A stretch of 64,000 bases of DNA from Anaerovibrio slackiae (GTDB lineage Bacteria; Bacillota; Negativicutes; Selenomonadales; Selenomonadaceae), in the NCBI RefSeq assembly GCF_009695585.1, contig NZ_VUNR01000008.1:44151-108150 (forward strand). The letters run 5' to 3'. Within the stretch, counting starts at the first letter, position 1. Each line of letters begins with the position of its first letter. Made by a program: the position numbers and the translations under genes. The notes under the pieces were generated by a model. The model did no database searches, had not been told where the DNA came from, and saw only the letters and a program-made list of their open reading frames with translations. Below are positions 24,001 to 32,719 of the stretch, in pieces.

Positions 24001-26229
24001 GTGCGTTTATTTATAGCGGAAAAGCCCAGCATGGGGCGTGAGATTGCGGCAAATCTGCCGGGGCCTCAGCGGAAGGGCAATGGGTTTATCGAGACGGCGG
24101 CAGGCACGGTGACGTGGCTTTTTGGCCATGTGCTGAGGCAGGCGGAGCCACAGGAATACGATGCAAAATACAAAATCTGGCGGGCGGAGGATTTGCCCAT
24201 CGTGCCTAAGAAGTGGCAGCTTCTGGTATCGGAGAGCAGTGCCAAGCAGTTTGCCGTGGTGCGGCAGCTCATCAGCCAGGCTGATGAAATCGTCCATGCC
24301 GGGGACCCGGACCGGGAGGGGCAGCTGCTGGTGGATGAGGTGCTGGAATACGTGGGCTGTGACAAGCCGGTGCGGCGCATCCTCCTGAATGCCCTGGATG
24401 AAAAGAGCATCAAGGAGGCAATCAGCAATTTGCGGCAGAATGGGGAGTTTTTCAATCTCAGGCAGTCGGCACTGGCAAGGGCAAGGGCTGACTGGCTGAT
24501 TGGCATGAATCTGTCCCGGGCCTATACCCTGGCTGCCCAGCGGTCAGGCCACCGCAATCTGGTGCTGCCGGTGGGGCGCGTCAAGACCCCGACGCTGGCG
24601 CTGGTAGTGCGCCGGGAGCGGGAGATAGAGAATTTCAAGCCCCAGGATTATTACACCATCAAGGGGCTTTTTCAGCATGCCAACGGGCAGTTCTCTGCCC
24701 AGTGGAAGCCAAAGGATATTCAGGCAGGCCTGGACCCGGAGGGCAGGCTGATTGATAAGAAGATTGCCGAGGCGAAGCTGGCAGAGTTTTCTGAGAGCCC
24801 CAATGATGGCGTGATTTCCGGCTACACCAAGGCAAAGAAGCAGGAGCCACAGCGGCTGCCATTTTCACTGTCGTCCTTGCAGGTGCTGGCAGGCAGGCGG
24901 TTTGGCTATGAGCCTCAGCAGGTGCTGGACACGGCTCAGAAGCTCTACGAGCAGAAGCTGACCACCTATCCACGTTCCGACTGTGAATACCTGCCGACAA
25001 ATCAGTTTAAGGATAGCGCAGTTATCCTGCAAAATTTGCAGGGGCTGGCTCATGAGCAGCTGGCTGCCTGGGCGGCAGGGGCGGATAGCAGAATAAAAAG
25101 CCGTGCCTGGAACGACAAGAAGATTTCGGCTCATCACGCCATTATCCCCACCCGTGTCAGGGCGGATTTGACGAAGCTGAGCATTGTGGAGCGCAATATT
25201 TATTTTTTGATTGCCCAGGCGTATCTGGCGCAGTTTTATCCTGTCCACACCTACTATCAGACCAAGGTGGAGGTGACCTACAAGGATGAGCTGTTTGCTG
25301 CCAGCGGCAGGACGGAGATTGATTTGGGCTGGAAGGCTCTTTATACCTATAAGAAAAAAGCCGGGGATGCAAATAATGCTGGCGGCACGGATAATGCCGA
25401 TGGCAGTGATGATGACAATAACGAGAATAGCGAAAATAATGATAACGGCGAGAATGGTGACAATGGTGCCGATGGCAATGCCCTGCCGCCCATGAAGAAA
25501 AATGACGGCGTGCAGTATTTGTCCGGCGAGCTGGGGCAGAGTGTTACCAAGCCGCCAAGCCGTTTTACCCAGGCGACATTGATTGCTGCCATGAAGGATA
25601 TTCATAAATTCGTGCAGAACCCGGAGGCCAAGAAGCAGCTGAAGGCGGTATACGGCATAGGCACGGAGGCTACCCGGGCAACTATCCTGGATGAGCTGAT
25701 TCACAAGCGGAAGCTGCTGACGGAAATGGGCAAGAAGAAGTATCTTCAGCCTGCCAAGTCGGCCTATATGCTGATTGATGCCATGCCGGAGGAGCTGGCC
25801 TATCCGGATTTTACGGCAATCTGGGAGGACAGGCTGCACTCAATGGCAGAGGGGGAGGGCTCTCTTGACGAGTTTCTGCAATCCCAGGTGGACTTTACCA
25901 CTAGCCTGTGCCAAAAGGCGAATGGCACCAGCCTGGCGGCCGAGGGGCAGATACGCTGTCCTCGTTGCAATATTGGCGTTATGAAGAAGCGTCATGGCAG
26001 AAATGGCGATTTCTGGGGCTGCAGCAATTATCCCCGCTGCCGTATGAGCTGTGATGACAAGGAGGGCAAGCCTGACTTTGAGGGCACCAGGAGGCGGCAG
26101 GGAGCTTATGGAAGCTATGCAGCTAATTCTGCTAACCTTGTTGATGCTGCTTCTGATGATTTTGATTTGGGCAATCCTTATATGAGTGATGAGGAAATGG
26201 AAGCTTTTTCCAGAGAATTTTTGCGTTAG
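24001..26229 (+). CDS. topB: DNA topoisomerase III
   Basis: A type IA topoisomerase that relaxes or decatenates DNA by single-strand passage. The 742-residue enzyme begins at GTG 24001 (GGGAG ten bases upstream) with RLFIAEKPSMGREIA. The TOPRIM acidic motif is HAGDPDREGQLLVDEV; the catalytic tyrosine is Tyr323 in LTTYPRSDCEYLP. The gate domain follows, and the C-terminus has a zinc-ribbon (CPRCNIGVM, then CSNYPRC). A 45-residue Asn/Asp/Gly-rich insertion (about residues 455-500, with DGSDDDNNENSENND) interrupts the core between conserved blocks; it is low complexity and not usual for TopB. It probably loops out without harming function. Confidence 0.94.
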   Translation: MRLFIAEKPSMGREIAANLPGPQRKGNGFIETAAGTVTWLFGHVLRQAEPQEYDAKYKIWRAEDLPIVPKKWQLLVSESSAKQFAVVRQLISQADEIVHAGDPDREGQLLVDEVLEYVGCDKPVRRILLNALDEKSIKEAISNLRQNGEFFNLRQSALARARADWLIGMNLSRAYTLAAQRSGHRNLVLPVGRVKTPTLALVVRREREIENFKPQDYYTIKGLFQHANGQFSAQWKPKDIQAGLDPEGRLIDKKIAEAKLAEFSESPNDGVISGYTKAKKQEPQRLPFSLSSLQVLAGRRFGYEPQQVLDTAQKLYEQKLTTYPRSDCEYLPTNQFKDSAVILQNLQGLAHEQLAAWAAGADSRIKSRAWNDKKISAHHAIIPTRVRADLTKLSIVERNIYFLIAQAYLAQFYPVHTYYQTKVEVTYKDELFAASGRTEIDLGWKALYTYKKKAGDANNAGGTDNADGSDDDNNENSENNDNGENGDNGADGNALPPMKKNDGVQYLSGELGQSVTKPPSRFTQATLIAAMKDIHKFVQNPEAKKQLKAVYGIGTEATRATILDELIHKRKLLTEMGKKKYLQPAKSAYMLIDAMPEELAYPDFTAIWEDRLHSMAEGEGSLDEFLQSQVDFTTSLCQKANGTSLAAEGQIRCPRCNIGVMKKRHGRNGDFWGCSNYPRCRMSCDDKEGKPDFEGTRRRQGAYGSYAANSANLVDAASDDFDLGNPYMSDEEMEAFSREFLR

Positions 26230-26249
26230 TGTGGAGGTAGAAGTAAGAT

Positions 26250-27629
26250 TTGGACGATATTACGACGATTATCATCAAGCTGATATTGGTAGTTTTACTG
26301 GTGCTGATGAATGGGTTTTTCGTGGCAGCAGAATTTGCAGTGGTGAAAATCCGCAGCTCCCGCCTGGAAACCATGATAAATGAGGGCAATAACCGGGCGG
26401 TGTACGCCAAAAAGCTCACTGACCATCTGGATGTGTCCCTGTCCGTCACCCAGCTGGGTATTACATTGGCATCCCTTGGCCTTGGCTGGCTGGGCGAGCC
26501 TACGGTCAGTCATGTGCTGGAGCCGGTATTTGTGTATTTCGGGCTGAGTGGCGCCCTGGCTACTACCATTTCCTTTGCCATCGCTTTCGGGCTGATTACG
26601 GCAATGCATATTATCTGCGGCGAGCTGATTCCGAAAAATCTGGCTATCCAGAAGGCGGAGGCGGTGACGCTGAATATTGCCGTGCCTATGCTGCTCTTTC
26701 AGAAGGTGATGTATCCTTTTGTGTGGTTTTTGAACCATGTGGCCAATTATACGGCAGAAAAGCTGGGGATTCCGGTGGAAACGGAAAGCGAAAATCCTGC
26801 CCACACGGAGGAAGAAATCCGCATCCTCATGGAGGAAAGCCACAAGAAGGGCTATATTGACAAGACGGAGCTGGATTTTGTGGACAATGTCTTTGATTTT
26901 GCCGACAGGAATGTGCGTGAAATCATGATACCCCGTACCGACATGGTGTGCCTGTATACGGAGGATTCCTTCGATGAGAATATTCAGGTGGCAGTGTCTG
27001 AGCACATGACCCGCTATCCTGTGTGCCGTGAGGACAAGGACGATATTATCGGCTTTTTGCACATCAAGGATTTGATGGGCTATCTGTACAAGAGACGCCG
27101 CCCAAGGCTCAGGCAGCTGGTGCGGAAGGCACTGATTGTGCCGGAGACCATGAAAATCAGCATGCTTTTGAAGATGATGCAGCGTGACCGCTCCCAGCTG
27201 GCTATTGTGGTGGATGAGTATGGCGGTACGGCTGGCATGGTGACCATTGAGGATATTATTGAGGAAATCGTGGGTGAGATTCAGGATGAGTTTGACCAGG
27301 AGAGGCCGCTGGCGGAAAAGCGGGATGAGTGCCTGTACTCCATTGATGCCAAGCTGCTGCTGGAGGAAGTCTGCGATATTCTGGAGATGGATATCGAGGC
27401 GGATAATATCGATACCATAGGCGGCTGGCTCTACAACAACGTCCAGTCACCGCCAAGCATCGGCATGAAGGCCAGCTGGAACGGCAGGGATTTCTTCGTG
27501 GAGGAAATGGACAATTTGCGCATTACCAGAATTTTGGCGAAGCTGCCGAAGCCTTTGGCAGAGGAGCATGACGAAATTGTGGATATGACGGAAAACGGCC
27601 AAAAGGATGAAAATGCAGCAAAGCAGTAA
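26250..27629 (+). CDS. CNNM/CorC-type membrane protein with CBS pair (HlyC/CorC family)
   Basis: A 459-residue protein related to magnesium/cobalt efflux and tlyC-type 'hemolysin' proteins. Residues about 1-190 form the DUF21/CNNM transmembrane domain (VLMNGFFVAAEFAVVKIR, with about four helices). Residues 200-330 hold two CBS motifs (REIMIPRTDMVCLYTE and QLAIVVDEYGGTAGMVTIED), and the end is a CorC_HlyC domain (DTIGGWLYNNV). The likely start is TTG at 26250, since GGAGGT lies 11 bases upstream and no ATG fits before the first helix. It follows topB by only 20 bases, so the two are probably cotranscribed. Confidence 0.9.
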   Translation: MDDITTIIIKLILVVLLVLMNGFFVAAEFAVVKIRSSRLETMINEGNNRAVYAKKLTDHLDVSLSVTQLGITLASLGLGWLGEPTVSHVLEPVFVYFGLSGALATTISFAIAFGLITAMHIICGELIPKNLAIQKAEAVTLNIAVPMLLFQKVMYPFVWFLNHVANYTAEKLGIPVETESENPAHTEEEIRILMEESHKKGYIDKTELDFVDNVFDFADRNVREIMIPRTDMVCLYTEDSFDENIQVAVSEHMTRYPVCREDKDDIIGFLHIKDLMGYLYKRRRPRLRQLVRKALIVPETMKISMLLKMMQRDRSQLAIVVDEYGGTAGMVTIEDIIEEIVGEIQDEFDQERPLAEKRDECLYSIDAKLLLEEVCDILEMDIEADNIDTIGGWLYNNVQSPPSIGMKASWNGRDFFVEEMDNLRITRILAKLPKPLAEEHDEIVDMTENGQKDENAAKQ

Positions 27630-27709
27630 AATAAATTATGCGTTATTGCATGAAGGCGGAAAATAGAAATTATAGTAAATTTTAGTAAATTATAGCGGGG
27701 GCAGGGGCA

Positions 27710-29647
27710 ATGGTTCTGACAGTGGAGGATTTGGGCAAAAGCTATGGCGAGAAAGCCCTTTTTAGTCATGTAAATCTCAATATCAACGAAGGGGACAAAA
27801 TCGGTATTGTGGGCATCAACGGCACCGGCAAGTCCACTTTCCTGCGGACTGTGGCAGGAAGGCTGGCGGCGGATACCGGCAGCATGGTGACTATGCGCAA
27901 CCTGCGCATCAGCTTCTTGGAGCAGTCCAAGGAGTTTGAGGCTGGCAATACGGTGCTGATGGAGGCATTCAAGGATGACAGCCCCCTGATGCAGGCACTG
28001 CGGAATTATGAGTCTGCGCTGGCAAAAAGTGAGGCAGGGGACACCTCGGAGGAGGTGCAGAAGCTTCTGGTGAAGGCATCGGGGCAGATTGATGCCCTGA
28101 ATGGCTGGAGCATGGAGAGCGAGGCCAAGAGCATCCTCACCCATCTGGGCATAACGGATTTTGAGGCGAAGGTGGAGAGTCTTTCCTCCGGACAGCAGAA
28201 ACGGCTGGCACTGGCTACGGCACTTATCCAGCCCTGCGATTTGCTGCTTCTTGATGAGCCTACCAACCATCTGGACAGCGAGACTATCGGCTGGCTGGAG
28301 GAATACCTGGCCAGTTGGAAGGGCTCACTGCTGATGGTTACTCATGACCGTTATTTTTTGGACAGGGTGGCCAGCGGCATATTGGAATTTGACAAGGGCA
28401 GGACATATAGCTATCAGGGGAATTATTCCGAGTTTTTGGAGCTGAAGGCGGCGCGGATTGAACGTGAGGAAGCCGGGGAGCGGAAGCGGCAGAATTTCCT
28501 CAGGAATGAGCTGGCATGGATTCGCCGGGGCGCCCAGGCACGGTCTACCAAGCAGAAGGCCCGCATTCAGCGTTATGAGCAGGTCAGGGACCAGAAGGTG
28601 GATTTGGAGCGGAACAAGGTGGAAATCGGCCTTGCCGGGAGCCGCCTGGGGCGGAAGATTATTGAGCTTGACCATGTGGGCTATGAATGGGAAGGCAAAA
28701 CATATATCAGGGATTTGACCTATACTGTGCTGAGGAATGACCGCATCGGCATTTTGGGCGGCAATGGCACTGGCAAGTCCACCCTGCTGAATATTATTGC
28801 CGGGCGGCTGCAGCCTACCAGCGGCAGCGTGGATATCGGCCAGACCGTGAAGATTGGCTATTTTGCCCAGACCAATGCAGAGATGGACGGCAGGCTGCGT
28901 GCCAAGGAGTATATTCAGGAAGCGGCCCATTATATTACCATGGCGGATGGCACTAAGCTGTCCGCAGGGCAGCTGATGGAGCGTTTTTTGTTTCCGCCGG
29001 ATTTGCAGTATACGGAGGTTGCCCGCCTGTCAGGCGGTGAAAAGCGCCGTCTTTACCTTTTGCGGGTGCTGATGGAGGCTCCTAACGTGCTGCTTCTTGA
29101 TGAGCCTACCAATGATTTGGATTTGGAAACCATGGGTATCCTGGAGAATTTTATTGAGGATTTCAACGGGGCGATAATTTTTGTGTCCCATGACCGCTTC
29201 TTTACTGACCGCATGGCAAAAAAGGTTTTTGTCTATGACAAAAATGACTTTGGCAAAATCAATTTTTATGTGGGCGGCTATAGTGATTACAAGGCGAGGG
29301 CTGAGGCAGAGGAAAAAGCGGCTGCTAAAGCCGCTTTGAACAGTCCGGGCAATAAAAAACAGCAGGGCACAGATATGGCAGCTTCTGCTGAGAAGAAGCC
29401 TGCCCAGAAGGAAAAGACCCAGAAAAAAGGGCTTACCATGTCTGAGAAGCGTGAATATGGCGAGATTGAGGCGATTATTGCCAGCAAGGAAGGGGAGCTG
29501 AAGGGCATCCACTACCAGATGGAATTATATGCGGCAGATTATAGCAAAATCAGCGAGCTGACCAGGGAGGAAACCAGGGTTTCTGCCGAACTGGAAAAGC
29601 TGATGGAACGCTGGGCATATCTGGAGGAAAAGGCGGAAGAAGGGTGA
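27710..29647 (+). CDS. ABC-F ATPase, Uup-like
   Basis: A soluble protein of 645 residues with two ATP-binding cassettes and no membrane domain. The first has GINGTGKST, signature LSSGQQKR and LLLLDEPTNHLD; the second has GGNGTGKST, LSGGEKRRL and LLLDEPTNDLD. The linker between them (ARSTKQKARIQRYEQ) is typical of ABC-F proteins. A Lys/Ala-rich segment then leads to a C-terminal coiled coil (about residues 570-640), as in Uup. Such proteins act on the ribosome or on branched DNA. The ATG at 27710 follows a GGGGCAGGGG stretch, a weak site. It lies 80 bases after the CNNM gene in the same direction. Confidence 0.92.
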   Translation: MVLTVEDLGKSYGEKALFSHVNLNINEGDKIGIVGINGTGKSTFLRTVAGRLAADTGSMVTMRNLRISFLEQSKEFEAGNTVLMEAFKDDSPLMQALRNYESALAKSEAGDTSEEVQKLLVKASGQIDALNGWSMESEAKSILTHLGITDFEAKVESLSSGQQKRLALATALIQPCDLLLLDEPTNHLDSETIGWLEEYLASWKGSLLMVTHDRYFLDRVASGILEFDKGRTYSYQGNYSEFLELKAARIEREEAGERKRQNFLRNELAWIRRGAQARSTKQKARIQRYEQVRDQKVDLERNKVEIGLAGSRLGRKIIELDHVGYEWEGKTYIRDLTYTVLRNDRIGILGGNGTGKSTLLNIIAGRLQPTSGSVDIGQTVKIGYFAQTNAEMDGRLRAKEYIQEAAHYITMADGTKLSAGQLMERFLFPPDLQYTEVARLSGGEKRRLYLLRVLMEAPNVLLLDEPTNDLDLETMGILENFIEDFNGAIIFVSHDRFFTDRMAKKVFVYDKNDFGKINFYVGGYSDYKARAEAEEKAAAKAALNSPGNKKQQGTDMAASAEKKPAQKEKTQKKGLTMSEKREYGEIEAIIASKEGELKGIHYQMELYAADYSKISELTREETRVSAELEKLMERWAYLEEKAEEG

Positions 29648-29783
29648 TATGCAAAAGTAGCTGGCAAAAAATGTCCAATTTGTTATTGCAGTTTAGGGGA
29701 AAAAATAGCTGGCAAAAAAATGCGGCAGGTAAAAATCAGCTGTGGAAGAAATGTGAAGTGTCAAAATGAATGGGGGGACGGAC

Positions 29784-30179
29784 ATGGAGTCGAAGAAAGT
29801 GCTGAACTTTTATAAGGCACTGGCAAATCTCAGGGAAATTGAGGCACAGGAACCGCCTTATGATACTGTTACGGAAACTGGCATGGTTGCCCTGTATGGA
29901 ATATGTTTTGAGCAGGCATGGAAGGCCATGAAGGACAGGCTGGAGTTTTCAGGTTATGCAGAGCAGAAGCTGGATTCACCAAGGGCTGTTATTAAACTGG
30001 CATATCAGGTGAATATGCTGGCTGATGAGCAGCTTTGGCTGGATGCGCTGCAGGCACGTAACAATGTAGCTCATTCTTATAATGAACAGATTGCCTTGGG
30101 AATTATTGCAGACAGCAAGTCAAAATTTATTGCTATGTTTGAGGTGTTAAAACGGGAAATAGAAGAAAATTGGGTGTGA
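29784..30179 (+). CDS. HEPN-domain toxin (HepT-like), HI0074 family
   Basis: A 131-residue helical protein. The active-site motif RX4HXY is complete: Arg92-Asn-Asn-Val-Ala-His97-Ser-Tyr99 in ARNNVAHSYN. In characterised HEPN/MNT pairs this motif is an RNase-type active centre, and the tyrosine is modified with AMP by the partner antitoxin. Older annotation calls the family 'nucleotidyltransferase substrate-binding protein'. The ATG at 29784 follows GGGGGGACGG; six in-frame codons upstream are probably untranslated. The partner gene follows after 5 bases, so the pair is an operon. It marks the start of the accessory, defence-like region. Confidence 0.88.
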   Translation: MESKKVLNFYKALANLREIEAQEPPYDTVTETGMVALYGICFEQAWKAMKDRLEFSGYAEQKLDSPRAVIKLAYQVNMLADEQLWLDALQARNNVAHSYNEQIALGIIADSKSKFIAMFEVLKREIEENWV

Positions 30180-30184
30180 TATAA

Positions 30185-30466
30185 ATGGATTTGCCGGAAA
30201 AAGTGCGCCTGGGGATTGTTGACCTGGCAAAAAAATATGATATTGACGAGGTAATTCTGTTTGGCTCCCGGGCAAGAGGTGACAACAAGCCCCGCAGTGA
30301 TGTGGATTTGGCAGTGCGTGGCGGCAATATAACCTGCTTTTCCCTTGATGTGGATGAAGAAATTCCTACTCTGCTGATGTTTGATGTAGTAAATCTTGAT
30401 TGGGCTGTCCAGCCTGAACTGCTGGAGGAAATTGCCAGGGATGGCGTAGTTTTGTACAGTCGGTGA
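30185..30466 (+). CDS. MNT-domain nucleotidyltransferase antitoxin (MntA-like)
   Basis: A 93-residue minimal nucleotidyltransferase. It has the family signature G-S-X10-D-X-D: Gly27-Ser28 in LFGSRARGD and Asp39/Asp41 in RSDVDLAV. In type VII toxin-antitoxin systems MntA transfers AMP from ATP to the HepT tyrosine and so silences it. A third acidic residue may be the aspartate in VNLDWAV near residue 73. It starts 5 bases after the HEPN gene, with weak spacing for its own ribosome site, so translation is probably coupled. Followed by an AT-rich gap and then the duplicated Rpn fragment. Confidence 0.88.
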   Translation: MDLPEKVRLGIVDLAKKYDIDEVILFGSRARGDNKPRSDVDLAVRGGNITCFSLDVDEEIPTLLMFDVVNLDWAVQPELLEEIARDGVVLYSR

Positions 30467-30637
30467 TGAAGGGCAATAGATTAGTCGGTGTCTACTTATT
30501 TATTAGGTACGTCAGATGATTTGTGATAAGTATATAGGTTCTAAAATATTTTGCAAAAAAGCATCATTTGTGGTAAGATTTTGTTAGAAGATATGTTGCA
30601 ATAGTTTTGTTGGGCATACTGGGATGGTGATGGTGTA

Positions 30638-30808
30638 ATGTGCGAAATTATCGAGAAATATAAAGCTGAGGGCAGAATTGAGGGACTTTTGAAAATGGCT
30701 GTTTCGCTGTGGAAAAAAGGCAAGCTCACTGAGCAGGAAGCGGCGGATGAGGCCGGTATCAGCTTGGAAGAATTTAAAAAAGCTGCCACATCTGGTATCG
30801 TTGTATAA
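30638..30808 (+). CDS. Free-standing copy of the Rpn C-terminal domain
   Basis: A 56-residue frame starting MCEIIEKYKAEGRIEG and ending EEFKKAATSGIVV. It is nearly identical, in protein and DNA, to the C-terminal region of the Rpn gene that follows it, but lacks most of the repeat linker. Its ATG aligns exactly with the internal ATG of that gene (31447). Either it is a decayed remnant of a second Rpn gene whose nuclease part was lost, or a separate antitoxin-like gene kept on its own. The ribosome site is weak (GGTGATGGTG). The frame is intact with no internal stop, and it ends 24 bases before the full-length gene. Confidence 0.5.
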   Translation: MCEIIEKYKAEGRIEGLLKMAVSLWKKGKLTEQEAADEAGISLEEFKKAATSGIVV

Positions 30809-30831
30809 AAAGAAAAATGGTGGTGCTGAGT

Positions 30832-31686
30832 ATGAGTTATAAGGCCAGAATTCGCGAAGATGCCATGCGCCTTAATCCGATGGATGATGCCATGTTTCAG
30901 AAAATGGCGGAGGATGTGGCGTTTCCCCAGGAAATTTTGCAGGTGATATTGTCTGATAAGGCTTTGCAGGTGCTCGAAAATGTTCCGCAGTTTTCATTAA
31001 AGAATATGCAGGGGCGTTCTTGTATACTGGATGTCAGGTGCCTGCTGAGTGATGGCCGCATCGTCAATATAGAGGTTCAGAAAGCGGATGATGATGACCA
31101 TCAGCGCCGGGTGCGGTATAATGGTTCCCTCGTGACCACCAACATTACTGAGCCCGGGGATAAATTTAAGGATGTGCCTGATGTAATAATTATCTTTATA
31201 TCCAAGTTTGATGTTTTCAAATCCGGTAAAGCCCTGTATCATGTAGACCGGGTGATTCGTGAAACAGGAGAGCTGGCGTATAATGGCTTTTCTGAGATTT
31301 ATATCAATGCAGAGGTTAATGATAATTCTGATGTGGCAAAGTTGATGGAAATCTTCACTAAGGATGAAGTATATGATGACGTCAAGTTTCCTGCGACTTC
31401 CAGTCGCAAGCGTTTGTTCAAGCACACTGAGGAAGGAGTGAGCGCAATGTGTGAAATTATTGAGAAATATAAGGCTGAAGGTATGGCACAGGGCATGGCT
31501 ATGGGCAGAGCCGAGGGCAGAATTGAGGGCAGAGCCGAGGGCAGAGCCGAGGGCAGAATTGAGGGACTGCTGAAAATGGCAGTTTCGTTGTGGAAAAAGG
31601 GCAGGCTCACTGAGCAGGAAGCGGCGGATGAGGCTGGCATCAGCTTGGAAGAATTTAAAAAGGCTGCAGCTGGTGCAACCATCTAA
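30832..31686 (+). CDS. Rpn/PD-(D/E)XK nuclease-family protein
   Basis: A protein of 284 residues. The N-terminal part has LNPMDDAMFQKMAED and the catalytic strand pair CILDVRCLLSDGRIVNIEVQ (D-x(n)-E-x-Q), then RRVRYNGSLV and VIIIFISKFDVF. This is the PDDEXK_2/Rpn nuclease family, DNA endonucleases linked to phage defence. Near residue 225 comes a linker of 12-base tandem repeats (31504-31563) coding RAEGRIEG-type units, then a C-terminal helical domain with LTEQEAADEAGISLEEF. The ATG at 30832 is chosen; one five codons upstream is possible. An internal ATG at 31447 has its own strong ribosome site. A terminator follows. Confidence 0.85.
   Translation: MSYKARIREDAMRLNPMDDAMFQKMAEDVAFPQEILQVILSDKALQVLENVPQFSLKNMQGRSCILDVRCLLSDGRIVNIEVQKADDDDHQRRVRYNGSLVTTNITEPGDKFKDVPDVIIIFISKFDVFKSGKALYHVDRVIRETGELAYNGFSEIYINAEVNDNSDVAKLMEIFTKDEVYDDVKFPATSSRKRLFKHTEEGVSAMCEIIEKYKAEGMAQGMAMGRAEGRIEGRAEGRAEGRIEGLLKMAVSLWKKGRLTEQEAADEAGISLEEFKKAAAGATI
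31447..31686 (+). CDS. Possible intragenic C-terminal protein of the Rpn gene (RpnS-like)
   Basis: GGAAGGAG (31431-31438) stands 8 bases before an in-frame ATG at 31447 inside the nuclease gene. The product would be 79 residues: MCEIIEKYKAEGMAQ, the RAEG repeats and the C-terminal domain. It corresponds to the small in-frame inhibitors reported for E. coli rpn genes. The free-standing frame at 30638-30808 begins at the same codon, which supports the idea that this ATG is a real start. Expression itself is inferred. Confidence 0.6.
   Translation: MCEIIEKYKAEGMAQGMAMGRAEGRIEGRAEGRAEGRIEGLLKMAVSLWKKGRLTEQEAADEAGISLEEFKKAAAGATI
31504..31563 (+). repeat. 12-base tandem repeat inside the Rpn gene
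   Basis: Five units of GGCAGA-GCC-GAG or GGCAGA-ATT-GAG encode alternating Arg-Ala-Glu-Gly and Arg-Ile-Glu-Gly. The unit length is a multiple of three, so copy-number changes lengthen the hinge without shifting the frame. Confidence 0.85.
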
Positions 31687-31704
31687 AAAATAAATGTTAT
31701 TTTT

Positions 31705-31746
31705 AGCACTTGCGTTATTGTAATAATAGCGTAGGTGCTTTTGTTT
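31705..31746 (+). terminator. Terminator of the Rpn gene
   Basis: An imperfect stem from AGCACTTGCGTTATT to its near-inverse TAGCGTAGGTGCT, followed by TTTGTTTTG. Confidence 0.7.
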
Positions 31747-31898
31747 TGTAGTAAAAGGACATAATGTGTCTGTGGTAGTGTGTATTATACTATGTTGTAT
31801 GAAACTGTTTATCAAAATAAATGTGAATTCAATATGATAAATGCTTAAATTGTGTAAATTTTATTTGAATAGCAGGATTTTCGCTGTTTATGTTGGTA

Positions 31899-32013
31899 TT
31901 GAATAATCTGGAGTAAATAGAGTATAATATCCACGAGCATTGTCTCCTTTGATGGTAATGGTTTGTGGTGAACCCATTATACTTCATTTTGGAGGTCAAT
32001 GCTCTTTTTATTT
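31899..32013 (+). ncRNA. Candidate small RNA with own promoter and terminator
   Basis: Promoter TTGAAT (31899-31904), 18 bases, TATAAT (31923-31928). About seven bases later a structured segment starts: GAGCATTG (31935-31942) then CTCC pairs with GGAG and CAATGCTC (31997-32004), followed by TTTTTATTT. The interior can also pair (AATGGTTT with AACCCATT). No start codon with a ribosome site lies in it. This gives a predicted transcript of about 75-80 bases in the otherwise empty 31750-32180 gap. Confidence 0.4.
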
Positions 32014-32181
32014 GCAAACTTTCAATAAATCAATGTTTTGAGGTATTTTTGAATTATAAAAACGGGTAGTTTTTGACACTACCATAATTTATCAGAGAGA
32101 CATAATATGTACTTCTGCCTGTATATAATGTACCTATAAAAATTATTTTTAGTTCACTATATACATGGGAGGCGGATTATT

Positions 32182-32499
32182 ATGGGCTGGTTTGAGGATT
32201 TTTTTGATGATACCTTGGATGTGGTGGCTGATGCTGTAGTGGGTGTTTCCAGTGCGGCGATTGATACTGCGGTCAAGGCACGTCAGGCAGGAGTTGTGTT
32301 TCCTCCGGGGGAAGCTGTAGCGGATTTTTGGGATGTGGATATGGATGATGCGGTATCCGCTGCTGAAAATCAGGGGCAATACCTGCATGATGAGGATGCT
32401 GATACGGATGAGGAAATAGGTGAATATGTGTTAGAGAAAGACGATGGGCTGGTCGAAGCTATATCGGATTTGGAGAATGAAACAGGTAAAAACCAGTAA
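32182..32499 (+). CDS. Acidic small protein, unknown function
   Basis: A 105-residue protein I do not recognise. It begins MGWFEDFFDDTLDVVADAVV and is strongly acidic, with clusters such as DVDMDDAV, DEDADTDEEIGEY and LENETG. There is no signal peptide, no membrane helix beyond a mildly hydrophobic stretch near residues 15-30, and no cysteine. GGGAGG lies eight bases before the ATG and a strong terminator follows, so it is a well-formed single gene. It lies between the Rpn gene and the AlbA_2 gene in the defence-like region. A DNA-mimic or antidefence-type protein is conceivable from its charge, but this is speculation. Confidence 0.65.
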   Translation: MGWFEDFFDDTLDVVADAVVGVSSAAIDTAVKARQAGVVFPPGEAVADFWDVDMDDAVSAAENQGQYLHDEDADTDEEIGEYVLEKDDGLVEAISDLENETGKNQ

Positions 32500-32520
32500 A
32501 CTTGTAAAAAAATAAATTTG

Positions 32521-32558
32521 AAAAATGCAGCCGTGCTTTCGCGCAGGCTGCATTTTTC
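32521..32558 (+). terminator. Terminator of the acidic small protein gene
   Basis: AAAAATGCAGCC (32521-32532) pairs with GGCTGCATTTTT (32546-32557). Confidence 0.9.
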
Positions 32559-32719
32559 ATGGAGTTTACGGAACAAATTGTTTCTATACATAGATATTAT
32601 ATTTTTTAGAATGTTTATTGCACTTCTTAATTAGAAAGATTATAATTAGATTAGAAAAGATTATTATGGTTATAACCGTGCAATTTTTACCAATCCAAGC
32701 CTGAGAGGGGGAGATGTGG

